A stretch of DNA of 19,912 nucleotides, taken from NCBI GenBank assembly GCA_964503935.1, contig CAZDCJ010000019.1, positions 1 through 19,912 on the forward strand, written 5' to 3'. Positions 7,122 through 14,506 of the stretch are shown one piece after another (positions within the stretch are counted from its first letter, which is position 1; each line of letters starts with the position of its first letter). The notes beneath the pieces are model-generated. The model saw only the letters and a list, made by a program, of their open reading frames with translations, had not been told where the DNA came from and did no database searches. Origin of the DNA: STD2-77 sp964503935 (GTDB lineage Bacteria > Patescibacteriota > Minisyncoccia > JAHIHE01 > JAGLIN01). The position numbers and the translations under genes were made by a program.

Positions 7122-7140
7122 TGTTATAATTTTTTATAAT
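7122..7140 (+). promoter_or_regulatory. Extended -10 promoter(s), nearly leaderless
   Basis: TGT-TATAAT (7122-7130) and a second TATAAT (7135-7140). Transcription would start within about 20 bases of ATG 7156. No convincing -35 is visible. Confidence 0.5.
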
Positions 7141-7155
7141 TAATCATATGATCTT

Positions 7156-7620
7156 ATGTTAAAGTCCAAGATGAAAGTTATTGTTTTTTATGCAATTATT
7201 CTTACAACTTTAGTAAATTTGCTATTTTTTGGATACATTCTCTATTACGAAATTGGAGGTTATCGCGAACTAAATAATAATATAATACAGAAATTCAATA
7301 GCAATATTGCGCAAAGTGATTGGGATAAGGTTGATTATAATAATCTTTGCTTTAGTTTAGAGCCAAGGAATTTTTTGACGATTTATCATAGTCTAGAATT
7401 CTATTCTCTATCGATGATAAAAATTTTAGCTGTAGTTCTAATTATCTTTTGCGTCATATATAGAAAAGAACTATCTAAAAAAACAATTACTAAACTCAGC
7501 TTAATTTTGATTGCCTTATTAATCTTTAACTTTATTTTATCTATTTACGAAGCGGATTATGAGTTCGTATTTCCTTGTATGAATAGCGGCTTTTACTCTT
7601 TAACAGAAAAACCAATATGA
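7156..7620 (+). CDS. Three-helix membrane protein, unknown family
   Basis: 154 residues, very AT-rich. Hydrophobic helices are at about 8-30, 85-103 and 112-131. The loop between helices 1 and 2 (31-84; contains QSDWDKVDYNNLCFSLEPRN) and the tail (132-154) hold C65 and C141 and, by the positive-inside rule (KSKMK at the N-terminus, YRKELSKKT between helices 2 and 3), should lie outside, where they could form a disulfide. There is no SD at ATG 7156. It is separated from the secreted-protein gene by a terminator and has its own promoter, yet shares its AT-rich composition, so the two probably arrived together. It could be an immunity or sensor protein; no family recognised. Confidence 0.65.
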   Translation: MLKSKMKVIVFYAIILTTLVNLLFFGYILYYEIGGYRELNNNIIQKFNSNIAQSDWDKVDYNNLCFSLEPRNFLTIYHSLEFYSLSMIKILAVVLIIFCVIYRKELSKKTITKLSLILIALLIFNFILSIYEADYEFVFPCMNSGFYSLTEKPI

Positions 7621-7766
7621 ATTCTTACGAAAATAGTAACAAATTCATAAAAAAAGCAGGACGGGCATACTAAGGCATTTAAATATTTTTAGTGTATCAA
7701 AGGCGGTCATTTCCGTGTTCTTGCTCCATTAATGTATGGGGGTTCGATTTCAATACTTGGGTATAA

Positions 7767-7796
7767 AAAATAACCGCTTAAATGAGCGGTTATTTT
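7767..7796 (-). terminator. Terminator of tRNA-Glu
   Basis: AAAATAACCGCT (7767-7778), loop TAAATG, AGCGGTTATTTT (7785-7796). On the minus strand it is followed by a T-run. It lies 5 bases beyond the tRNA 3' end. The gap 7621-7766 is AT-rich and shows only a weak inverted repeat (ATACTAA / TTAGTGTAT near 7669-7698). Confidence 0.75.
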
Positions 7797-7801
7797 GGCG
7801 G

Positions 7802-7873
7802 TAGCCTCAAGGGGAATCGAACCCCTATTGCCAGGATGAAAACCTGATGTCCTAACCATTAGACGATGAGGCC
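7802..7873 (-). tRNA. trnE: tRNA-Glu (anticodon UUC)
   Basis: A full 72-base cloverleaf on the minus strand. Acceptor GGCCTCA pairs with TGAGGCT (G1-U72 wobble), D arm GTC...GGAC, anticodon stem TCAGG/CCTGG with loop TTTTCAT giving UUC, four-base variable region, and T arm AGGGG-TTCGATT-CCCCT. The discriminator is A, followed by CCG, so CCA is not encoded and must be added after transcription. Its 3' end points at the AT-rich island (6421-7660). Confidence 0.95.
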
Positions 7874-7928
7874 AGAAAGTAACTTACAACGGATAGCTCA
7901 TAACAGATAACCTGTAATCCATTATCTG

Positions 7929-8066
7929 TCATGGATGGTAGGAAATTGCTCCATTTCGGAACAGGCTCGCTTTCGTGCCGGGATTGCCGCTCCCGATCAG
8001 GCCGAGGGTGAACTCTGCCCCCGAAGGGCTCCTGGCAATGGCAAGAAAAGGCTTTCCTTAACCTAA
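7929..8066. other. GC-rich structured block between tRNA-Glu and tsaD
   Basis: This block is noticeably richer in G+C than its flanks. ATTGCC (7983-7988) can pair with GGCAAT (8034-8039), and a GCCCC/GGGC hairpin lies inside. It is open on both strands: ATG 7935 to TAA 8066 (43 codons), and a minus frame closing at 7929 with no start codon. Neither has an SD. It carries the 12-base word CTCTGCCCCCGA (8013-8024) also seen at 1398-1409. Just left of it, ACAGATAA (7903-7910) pairs with TTATCTGT (7922-7929). It may be a non-coding RNA, a repeat copy, or nothing. Confidence 0.3.
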
Positions 8067-8086
8067 ATTTATTACTGTGTTATAGT
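8058..8086 (+). promoter_or_regulatory. tsaD promoter
   Basis: TTAACC (8058-8063), 17-base spacer, TGT-TATAGT (8078-8086, extended -10). It predicts a short leader of about 24 bases without an SD. Confidence 0.6.
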
Positions 8087-8116
8087 AGCATATATAACAC
8101 TTTTGTAAAGACTTTT

Positions 8117-9163
8117 ATGATAATCTTATCGATTGAGACCTCCTGCGACGAGACGGCGGCGGCTATCGTCCGGTTCCGGGGAAGGAAGGCCGAAGTGCTT
8201 GCGGACGTGGTCTCTTCGCAGATCAAGATGCATGAGAAATATGGCGGAGTAGTGCCGCAGCTCGCGGCGCGGGCGCATCTCCAAAATATGGTGCCTGTGC
8301 TGGAAAAGACTTATGGGAAGGCGGGTATCCCGAAGGCCAAGATAGACTATATCGCGGTGACGGCGGGACCTGGACTCATTCCCGCGCTCATGATCGGCGT
8401 GAATGCCGCGAAAGCTTTGTCGTATGCGCTCGGAAAACCTCTGGTTGAGGTAAACCATCTGGAAGGTCATATCTATGCCAACTGGCTCTCGGAAAAAGAA
8501 GGGAATGCGTATAAGCTCAAGGAGATGGAATTCCCGGTACTGTGTCTCATCGTTTCCGGCGGACATACCCAATTGGTACTGATGCGGAAAGATATGGAAT
8601 TCAAGATCATTGGCGAGACGGTGGACGATGCGGTAGGGGAGGCGTTTGATAAGGCGGCGAAGATCCTAGGCCTCGGATATCCGGGAGGACCGGCAATCGA
8701 GAGACTCGCCCGACAGGGTAACCCGGCGGCGATAAATTTTCCACGACCGATGCTTTCGGGTCCGGATCTCAATTTCAGTTTCTCGGGACTCAAGACGGCG
8801 GTGCTTTACGAGACGCGAGGCAAAGACTTGGCGGACGGAAAATATGTCGCGGATGTCGCAGCGTCATTCCAGGCGGCGGCGATCGAAGTACTTACCTTAA
8901 AGACCGTGCGTGCGGCGAAGAAATATTCCGTCCGGAACATCTTCTTGGGCGGCGGCGTGTCGGCGAACAAGGCGCTCCGGAAAGCTCTGCGAGATAAGGT
9001 GAAGAAGGAAATTCCCGATATGTATGTCGATTTTCCGCCACTGCGGTTCACGACCGACAACGCGCTCATGATCGCGATTGCGGGATATTACCGCCTCGGG
9101 GCGAAGAGAGGCATCACGGATTACAAGCATCTAAAGGCCGATATGAATCTGAGGTTGAAGTAG
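8117..9163 (+). CDS. tsaD: tRNA N6-adenosine threonylcarbamoyltransferase
   Basis: 348 residues, full length for TsaD (Gcp/YgjD/Kae1). It transfers threonylcarbamoyl from the AMP adduct to A37 of ANN-decoding tRNAs, forming t6A, in the cytoplasm with TsaB and TsaE. Visible ASKHA motifs: IETSCDETAAA (6-16), VVPQLAARAH (45-54), AGPGLIPAL (83-91), metal ligands H114 and H118 in NHLEGH, SGGHTQLV (147-154), YPGGPAIERLA (188-198), GLKTAV (224-229), LGGGVSANKALR (277-288) and metal ligand D314 in TTDNALMIA. No SD precedes ATG 8117. It is transcribed away from tRNA-Glu and stands alone; tsaB and tsaE are not in the window. Nothing is missing or truncated. Confidence 0.98.
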   Translation: MIILSIETSCDETAAAIVRFRGRKAEVLADVVSSQIKMHEKYGGVVPQLAARAHLQNMVPVLEKTYGKAGIPKAKIDYIAVTAGPGLIPALMIGVNAAKALSYALGKPLVEVNHLEGHIYANWLSEKEGNAYKLKEMEFPVLCLIVSGGHTQLVLMRKDMEFKIIGETVDDAVGEAFDKAAKILGLGYPGGPAIERLARQGNPAAINFPRPMLSGPDLNFSFSGLKTAVLYETRGKDLADGKYVADVAASFQAAAIEVLTLKTVRAAKKYSVRNIFLGGGVSANKALRKALRDKVKKEIPDMYVDFPPLRFTTDNALMIAIAGYYRLGAKRGITDYKHLKADMNLRLK

Positions 9164-9186
9164 GGAGGGTATGATAGAAGAGATTT

Positions 9187-9264
9187 GTCATTCCCGAGAC
9201 GTCGGGAATCCAGTATCTTGTCATTCCGATATGAGCGACTCGAAAGGAGCGATTGAGGAATCGG
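9187..9264. repeat. GTCATTCC-type palindromic repeats
   Basis: The first unit is GTC-ATTCCCGA (9190-9197), loop GACG, TCGGGAAT (9202-9209). The second starts TTGTCATTCCGAT (9218-9230) and ends AGGAATCGG (to 9264). Fragments GTCAT...ATGAC continue near 9346-9370. These belong to the same style as the repeats at 16377-16648. The rest of the 9164-9423 gap shows no gene. Confidence 0.6.
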
Positions 9265-9423
9265 AGAATCGTACGATATAGTTGGGAATGTCATGTTCAT
9301 GAAAAGAATATCTCATAGCGGTTTCGTGCACTTCCCGGATCCCTAGTCATTTTATTCCTTTGAGATGACAAAGACTATTTATTTTATCCAGTTTGATCGG
9401 CTAACTGATATTAAGAGAGAACT

Positions 9424-10443
9424 ATGGAAGTAGATGAAATCAAGGAAGACAAGAAGAATAATTGGGACAGCTTTATCCTCCGGAACTGTCCGGAGGGGTT
9501 CTTGCAGAGCTTCGGGTGGGGAGAATTCCAGTCTGCGGTGGGCCGCAAAGTCTTCCGTTTCGCCTGTTGCGAGAAGAGGCTCCTGGCAACTGCCTCGGCA
9601 ATCGAGCATCGGTTGCCTCTCGGGATGCGGTATTGGTATGTCCCGCGCGGTCCTATCGTCGCGGCGGACATATCGGAAGCGGACCGGTCTCGTGCGGCGG
9701 ATTTCCTGATATCCGTTCTCCGGGAAAAGGCCAAGGAGAACGGCGCGCTTTTCGTGCGCATGGATCCGCCGGTAGCAGAGGAGAAAGGATCCGTCTGGGA
9801 ACGGGGAGGCTTTATGAGCGTGCCGGGAAGCGTACAGCCCCGCGATACTCTTATTCTCGACCTTAAGAAGAGCGAAGAGGAGCTTCTCGCCGGGATGAAG
9901 CCGAAGACCCGCTACAACATACGTCTTGCCGAGAAGAAAGGCGTGACGGCCGGTGCGGAAAGTTTTTCCGAGGAGAATTTTGCCGAGTTCTGGCGCCTCA
10001 TAGAGGAGACTTCCCGCCGCGATGGGATCGTATCGCACGACAGGGATTATTATCATGAGATGCTCCGTCTTCTGGATAGGGAAGGCAATACGCTCCGATG
10101 CCGACTGTACGTGGCGAGATACGGGGGGAAAGCTATCGCGGCAAATATTGTCCTTCTCTTTGGCGGCCATGCCGTCTATCTCCACGGCACCTCCTCGGAC
10201 TCCTATCGCAATCTCATGGCCCCCTATCTTCTCCAGTGGACGCAGATCCGGGATGCCCGAGCCGCCGGCTGCGGTGCCTATGATTTCTGGGGAATTACGA
10301 TCGGGAACAGGCAGCCGAGGTGGGCAGGCATTACCCGTTTCAAGACGGGATTCGGGGGGAAGGAAGCGAGCTATGCCGGACTTTATGATCTGCCTGTAAA
10401 AGGATGTTTGTACGGGATCTATCGGCGGCTGAAACATTCCTGA
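9424..10443 (+). CDS. FemAB/FemX-type peptidoglycan bridge aminoacyltransferase
   Basis: 339 residues with the double-GNAT layout of the FemAB family, which adds amino acids from aminoacyl-tRNA to peptidoglycan precursors on the inner face of the membrane. Markers: FLQSFGWGEFQ (26-36), YWYVPRGPIV (70-79), ALFVRMDPP (108-116), MKPKTRYNIRLAEKKG (158-173), YLHGTSSDSYRNLMAPYLL (252-270), YDFWGI (286-291) and the end motif FKTGFGG (306-312). No transmembrane helix. The start is ATG 9424 with only a weak GAGAG upstream. It is single, next to a PAP2-like membrane protein, so a small envelope-related neighbourhood is plausible. Which residue it adds cannot be read from sequence. Confidence 0.93.
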   Translation: MEVDEIKEDKKNNWDSFILRNCPEGFLQSFGWGEFQSAVGRKVFRFACCEKRLLATASAIEHRLPLGMRYWYVPRGPIVAADISEADRSRAADFLISVLREKAKENGALFVRMDPPVAEEKGSVWERGGFMSVPGSVQPRDTLILDLKKSEEELLAGMKPKTRYNIRLAEKKGVTAGAESFSEENFAEFWRLIEETSRRDGIVSHDRDYYHEMLRLLDREGNTLRCRLYVARYGGKAIAANIVLLFGGHAVYLHGTSSDSYRNLMAPYLLQWTQIRDARAAGCGAYDFWGITIGNRQPRWAGITRFKTGFGGKEASYAGLYDLPVKGCLYGIYRRLKHS

Positions 10444-10535
10444 TAGCCGATAGATGCGTCCGGGCACGGCAAATGACAATTTGCATGAGCCGATATGGAT
10501 AGAGACAAGGCAATGCCTGGTCTGTACGAATCCGG

Positions 10536-10564
10536 ATGACAGGGGGAAAATTAGATGCTAGAAT
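10536..10564 (+). promoter_or_regulatory. Promoter of the PAP2-like gene
   Basis: ATGACA (10536-10541), 17-base spacer, TGC-TAGAAT (10556-10564, extended -10). It predicts a leader of about 20 bases with no SD. A small hairpin GCAAAT/ATTTGC lies upstream (10469-10484). Confidence 0.6.
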
Positions 10565-10591
10565 GATTGCATAATAATAACCGCGAACCAT

Positions 10592-11014
10592 ATGGATTAT
10601 CCTTTCATCCTCATTCCGCTCATCGCCGGGACGTTCACGCAGATCGTCAAATTCACTTTGGCCATCATCCGGCATCGGAAGATCGAGATCCGATACCTCG
10701 TTACTCCAGGACATATGCCTTCTTCGCACACTTCGTTCGCCGTGTCGCTGGCGACGCTCGTGGGCTACGAATCGGGAATCGGTTCGATCGATTTCGCCAT
10801 CGCCGTATGCGTGGCCTATGTGGTGATCTATGATGCTATGAATATCCGGATCCATATCGGCAGGAACGGTGCCGCCGTCAATCGTCTCGTAAAGGATCTC
10901 CATCTTACCGGATATCCGACACTCAAGGAACGGGTGGGGCATCTTCCGCATGAAGTGCTCATCGGCGGACTCTTGGGATTCGTGCTTACGATGGGACTCC
11001 TTGAAATATTATAG
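10592..11014 (+). CDS. Divergent PAP2 family (DUF212) membrane protein
   Basis: 140 residues. It carries the DUF212 signatures: TPGHMPSSHTSFAVSLAT (38-54), equivalent to the SGH part of the acid phosphatase active site, VIYDAMNIR (78-86) and ERVGHLPHEVLIGGLLG (113-129), with hydrophobic segments at about 4-26, 46-60, 66-82 and 122-138. Relatives are presumed membrane lipid or polyprenyl-phosphate phosphatases but most are uncharacterised. No SD at ATG 10592. It has its own promoter and stands between the FemAB gene and the HTH-TM gene. Length is normal for the family. Confidence 0.93.
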   Translation: MDYPFILIPLIAGTFTQIVKFTLAIIRHRKIEIRYLVTPGHMPSSHTSFAVSLATLVGYESGIGSIDFAIAVCVAYVVIYDAMNIRIHIGRNGAAVNRLVKDLHLTGYPTLKERVGHLPHEVLIGGLLGFVLTMGLLEIL

Positions 11015-11059
11015 AGGCCGCTGTCATGCGTAGCATATCGGATATCAGGAATCGGGTGC

Positions 11060-11088
11060 TTGCGATATCGTATCGATTATTGTAGAAT
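11060..11088 (+). promoter_or_regulatory. Promoter of the HTH-TM gene
   Basis: TTGCGA (11060-11065), 17-base spacer, TAGAAT (11083-11088). Confidence 0.5.
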
Positions 11089-11149
11089 AAAAACAAGATC
11101 AATAGTTACTGTTCCATAAGCATAATAAAAACATAACAATCATTGCCTT

Positions 11150-11830
11150 ATGAAAAACGAAGAACCACAGTTCATCTCGTTGGCGGCAGCGGCCAAGCTG
11201 ACTAATTACTCTCAGGATTATATCAGCCTCCTGTGCCGGCAGGGAAAACTCAAAGCGGAGAAATTGGGAAGGAATTGGGTGACGACTAAGGAATGGGTCT
11301 ATGAATATGTCGACAAGACGGAAGGGAAAGGCGCGGCTTCCGTGCCGGTAAAGGTCAAGGGAAGTGAGAAAAAAGAGGACAGAGGCGGAAAGGAAAAGAG
11401 ACGGCCTCTATTCGGCAGCTCGGTGCTGGAGCTGGCGATATTCTGCACGATTACCGTGATACTCCTCGCAAACGCGATCGGTTTCTGGAAGGGGGTGAGA
11501 GAGGTCGACGATAGCTTCTATGCTGTCCAGGAGTACACCGCCTATCAGAATTATCTATCCGCCCGGCAGTATGTCCAGAACAAGGACGATAGGGATGAGA
11601 GAGAGACTATCTCCGCTGCGAATGAAGATGCGGCGCCTTGCGACCAGGCCAGCAGTTCGCTACAGCTCCTCGCTTTCGACAAAGAGACGGATACGAGCGT
11701 GATTGCGGGGGTGACGGCGGAGGTGCAGCAGAATCTCACCGAGCCGGTAGAAGTAGAAGTGTACCGCAACTTCGCTATCGTTTCTCTGGTGAGCGATCCC
11801 GAAAAGAAATTCGTTTATGTGGTAAGATAG
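11150..11830 (+). CDS. Membrane-tethered helix-turn-helix protein
   Basis: 226 residues in three parts. Residues 8-54 form an excisionase/MerR-like winged helix: ISLAAAAKLTNYSQDYISLL, then the wing RQGKLKAEKLGRNWVTTKEW. A Lys/Glu-rich linker (57-88) leads to one transmembrane helix (about 92-113). Residues 114-226 would then lie outside, ending in a compact beta-rich segment (EPVEVEVYRNFAIVSLVSDP). With the DNA-binding part inside, this is the topology of ToxR/CadC-type one-component regulators, which sense outside and bind DNA directly; whether this one does so is inferred. No SD at ATG 11150. A strong terminator follows, then the repeat cluster and surface locus, a possible target. C164 is the only outer cysteine. 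Confidence 0.82.
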   Translation: MKNEEPQFISLAAAAKLTNYSQDYISLLCRQGKLKAEKLGRNWVTTKEWVYEYVDKTEGKGAASVPVKVKGSEKKEDRGGKEKRRPLFGSSVLELAIFCTITVILLANAIGFWKGVREVDDSFYAVQEYTAYQNYLSARQYVQNKDDRDERETISAANEDAAPCDQASSSLQLLAFDKETDTSVIAGVTAEVQQNLTEPVEVEVYRNFAIVSLVSDPEKKFVYVVR

Positions 11831-11849
11831 GCAGTGATACTTACCACCA

Positions 11850-11874
11850 AAAAGGACGGTTCATCCGTCCTTTT
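11850..11874 (+). terminator. Intrinsic terminator
   Basis: AAAAGGACGG (11850-11859), loop TTCAT, CCGTCCTTTT (11865-11874). It lies 19 bases after the stop of the HTH-TM gene. Confidence 0.85.
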
Positions 11875-11952
11875 ATATTTGCGGCCTAAATCGGATATGC
11901 GATTATGACACACTATCTCTCGGGCGCGGTCCCGGAATACGAAATATGTCTT

Positions 11953-12282
11953 GGAGCAGCGGAATTTATCCTGATAAACCAGGACATTGTTTCACGCGGT
12001 ATTTCGGATCCGACCGCCTGGAATAACCACGCAGGTTAAAATCTGCTACTCCACCCGGCATTTCGCTATTTCCTCCGTATAAGACGGTTTTGTATTCCGG
12101 AGTAGCGGAATTTATTCCGCGTGCATTTGGATTTCATATATTTCATATGTGATAACAGCGCATCCTAAAGTCTGCTACTCTATTCTGAAGCCGGATACGC
12201 ATCGCGAAGTAGCGCACCCGCCAGGGTTTATCCCGGACCCGATCCGGAATCCCGCGGAAGCTAAAAGCAAAGGCGGGTGCGC
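11953..12282. repeat. Cluster of five alternating-orientation palindromic repeats
   Basis: A word of about 20 bases, GGAGTAGCGGAATTTATCC in its plus form, occurs five times in alternating direction: plus 11953-11973, minus 12032-12052, plus 12099-12120, minus 12161-12181, and a diverged plus 12206-12236. Neighbouring copies can fold on each other. The third copy also contains a perfect hairpin, GCGGAAT/ATTCCGC (12105-12120). After the fifth, GCGCACCCGCC (12212-12222) pairs exactly with GGCGGGTGCGC (12272-12282). No gene is visible in 11875-12391. This looks like a REP/BIME-type array. Confidence 0.75.
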
Positions 12283-12323
12283 CGATCCATATGCAAAAGC
12301 AGATGGTGAAGAAGATAAATAAA

Positions 12324-12332
12324 TGATATAAT
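12324..12332 (+). promoter_or_regulatory. Extended -10 of the surface locus
   Basis: TGA-TATAAT (12324-12332), 59 bases before ATG 12392. No good -35 at the expected distance (TGGTGA at 12304-12309). Confidence 0.5.
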
Positions 12333-12391
12333 CATGATAGATTCGGAACTATTTTCAGGCGGAATCATTTAGACAAAATAATCAATCAAGG

Positions 12392-14239
12392 ATGCGGACA
12401 AGGTTGTCAAAAATCTTTCATATATTCCTGGCGGCGGCGCTGATATTATTTCCTCCGCTCCGTACGTACAGCATGCAAAGCACCAATTATGGCATCGAAC
12501 AGGATTCGATAAATTTCGGCGGAACGGAAGGGAGTGCGAGCGCCAATTATCGCCTTTCGGATACGCTGGGCGAGGTGGCGACAGGCGAGTCGCAGGCGAG
12601 CTGCGGATCGCTTTTGTTCGACGGGACGGATGATTATGCAAGCATTGGAACTAATAGTATGATCTCCCAAACTGAGGGCACTATCAGTATGTGGTTCAAG
12701 ATAGATGAGATCAATAAGAACCAGACCCTTATCATTTCTGGAGAGGATATTGCCAGCGGAGATAACACTGAGGATAAAGTTTTTATGATGGTCAGGTCCT
12801 TTGATAACAAGATTGATTCTGGATGGCAGACTGCCGGCGAGCCTGACAAGGCTTATTCAAAGGATCCGATCGAAGCTGGTAGATGGTATAATGCTACTCT
12901 GACATGGAGTTTGCCTAATAACGCTGTGCGGCTTTATGTGGATGGTTCTCTTCAATCGGGAGGCGACGTATTTACAAGCAATAATAAGAATATTTGGACA
13001 GATTCCGTCCTCATCGGTCGTTCGATGCCTTCAGCGGCAAATAGCAATTTCTTTGACGGCCTAATGGATGATATCCGCATCTACAGTCGCGCTCTCTCTG
13101 CCGGTGAGATATCAGCTCTTTATGAAGGCGGGCAAATAGATGAGTCCGGCCTGGTCGGGTACTGGGACTTTGATGATACGCTTACCGATGCGGTAGTCAG
13201 TGGCGATTTCGAGAATGGTTTCACGGGCGGCGTAGGTAACGGATGGTTATCGACGGGAGTCGGGACTTATACAGAGGAGTCCTCCCTGGTCCGGAGCGGA
13301 TCGGCTCAGCGGATAGCGGCTACCAATAACGCCGAGGTATATCAGATTGTCCCGCTAGTGGCCGGCCGCACTTATCGTTTTACGGCGTGGGTGTATATAG
13401 TGAGCACTCTTAGTAGCAATCCGCGCATATTTATAACCAATGACAATGCTACTATCGCCGCTGGAGACAGGACGCTCGTCGGGCAGTGGCAGAAGATGGA
13501 GGCCGACTATACGGCCGTCAATAGCGGCAATGCGACTTTCTATGTCGGGATGCTGGCGTCCGGATCTACGGGGACGTATATCGTCGATGACGTATCCATG
13601 AAAGAAATCATCATTGATGATCATTCCCCCAATTCCAATGACGGGAAGAACTATGGCGCCGTCTCTTCTGAAGACACTCCGGCCGCGACCTGCAAGATCC
13701 TGAATGCCGGCTACCGCACGATGGACGAGACATACATCGCCATGACCGATCCTGCTGACGTGGTGATGAGTCCAGACCTCGGAGGGATGACCGGGGGCAC
13801 CTCTTACGGCAGCACGAGCTGGAACGTGACGACCGACAGCCATGGGGGATACCAGGTGAGCGTGCGCGCCAGCACCAGCCCGGCGCTCATGTCCGGCGCG
13901 GAGAGCTTCGCCAACTATACTCCGACGGGCGACGCGCCCGATTTCGGCTGGTCTATCGCGAACACTGACTCGGAGTTCGGCTTTACGATCGAGGGGGGCG
14001 ATACCATCGGCAGATTCCTCGATAACGGCAGCGTCTGCAGCGTCGGATCGGGAAACATCGCGGACAGGTGCTGGGGGCCATTTACGACCGATAATCAGGT
14101 AGTAGCCGGCTCTTATTTCGGCAACCATCCTCTGGGAACGGAAACGACCATCAAGCTCCGGGCGCAGTCGGGAACGTCGCACATCCAGTCCGACGGGCTA
14201 TACCAGGCGACGATCACCGTGACCGCCTTGGCGCTCTGA
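12392..14239 (+). CDS. Secreted LamG / CBM-like surface protein
   Basis: 615 residues. An N-terminal signal peptide (about 1-27) precedes a LamG/concanavalin-like domain (about 72-248: SLLFDGTDDYASIG, TISMWFKI, GRWYNATLTW, VRLYVDGSL, GLMDDIRIYSRALSAGEISALY). Next comes GLVGYWDFDD (about 252-261), usually followed at once by a D.SPNSNDG segment; here that segment is at 410-417, and residues 268-406 between them read as a carbohydrate-binding-type beta-sandwich (SGDFENGF, YRFTAWVYI, YIVDDVSMKE). The C-terminal ~170 residues (from M451 TDPADV) match the whole mature protein of the gene at 14507, including C549 and C560-W561. Probably a cell-surface or secreted adhesin binding glycans. Start ATG 12392, no SD. 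Confidence 0.88.
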   Translation: MRTRLSKIFHIFLAAALILFPPLRTYSMQSTNYGIEQDSINFGGTEGSASANYRLSDTLGEVATGESQASCGSLLFDGTDDYASIGTNSMISQTEGTISMWFKIDEINKNQTLIISGEDIASGDNTEDKVFMMVRSFDNKIDSGWQTAGEPDKAYSKDPIEAGRWYNATLTWSLPNNAVRLYVDGSLQSGGDVFTSNNKNIWTDSVLIGRSMPSAANSNFFDGLMDDIRIYSRALSAGEISALYEGGQIDESGLVGYWDFDDTLTDAVVSGDFENGFTGGVGNGWLSTGVGTYTEESSLVRSGSAQRIAATNNAEVYQIVPLVAGRTYRFTAWVYIVSTLSSNPRIFITNDNATIAAGDRTLVGQWQKMEADYTAVNSGNATFYVGMLASGSTGTYIVDDVSMKEIIIDDHSPNSNDGKNYGAVSSEDTPAATCKILNAGYRTMDETYIAMTDPADVVMSPDLGGMTGGTSYGSTSWNVTTDSHGGYQVSVRASTSPALMSGAESFANYTPTGDAPDFGWSIANTDSEFGFTIEGGDTIGRFLDNGSVCSVGSGNIADRCWGPFTTDNQVVAGSYFGNHPLGTETTIKLRAQSGTSHIQSDGLYQATITVTALAL

Positions 14240-14278
14240 GGTCCGCGGCTCTCTTTCGTTGATCGTGTTTGCAGATGG

Positions 14279-14306
14279 TTGTGTTTATAAATAAAAGTGC
14301 TATAAT
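14279..14306 (+). promoter_or_regulatory. Extended -10 promoter inside the surface locus
   Basis: TTGTGT (14279-14284), 16-base spacer, TGC-TATAAT (14298-14306). It lies 40 bases after the LamG gene stop and would drive the genes from 14323 or 14507 on. Confidence 0.55.
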
Positions 14307-14322
14307 CAAATCAGTGGTTTAT

Positions 14323-14460
14323 ATGTTTTTCGTAGGAATGATCGGCTTTTGCTATTTTATCTGGCGCTTAGGAGGCGATGACCGGAAGATGATGAAAAGG
14401 ATGAAACGAATGAAAAAACAGCGACAAAGCAGATCGTATCCTGATGTGCTGTTCTTCTAG
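14323..14460 (+). CDS. Possible 45-residue single-helix membrane peptide
   Basis: ATG 14323 to TAG 14460, directly below the TATAAT at 14301. One hydrophobic segment (MFFVGMIGFCYFIWRL) is followed by a strongly basic tail with a repeated KRMKRMKK pattern. No SD. The open frame extends upstream to 14269 but that part lies in the promoter. It may be a real small membrane protein of the surface locus or chance in a leader. Confidence 0.35.
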   Translation: MFFVGMIGFCYFIWRLGGDDRKMMKRMKRMKKQRQSRSYPDVLFF

Positions 14461-14506
14461 TTAGTGCGATCTTTGGTAATAGTGTAAATAAAATAAATAA
14501 AAAACA

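Noticed and set aside
7734..7753. T-arm-like GGGGTTCGATT on the plus strand
   Set aside because: No matching stem or cloverleaf around it, and it is inverted relative to tRNA-Glu, so it is neither a tRNA nor a direct-repeat att site.
9379..10479. 366-codon minus-strand ORF opposite the FemAB gene
   Set aside because: Mirror of the FemAB coding frame; its composition is Arg/Pro-rich with no recognisable motifs.
11953..12282. Repeat cluster as a CRISPR array
   Set aside because: Copies alternate in direction, vary in sequence and have uneven spacing; no cas gene is nearby.
13355..14182. 275-codon minus-strand ORF opposite the LamG gene
   Set aside because: Antisense shadow; Arg-rich low-quality translation.
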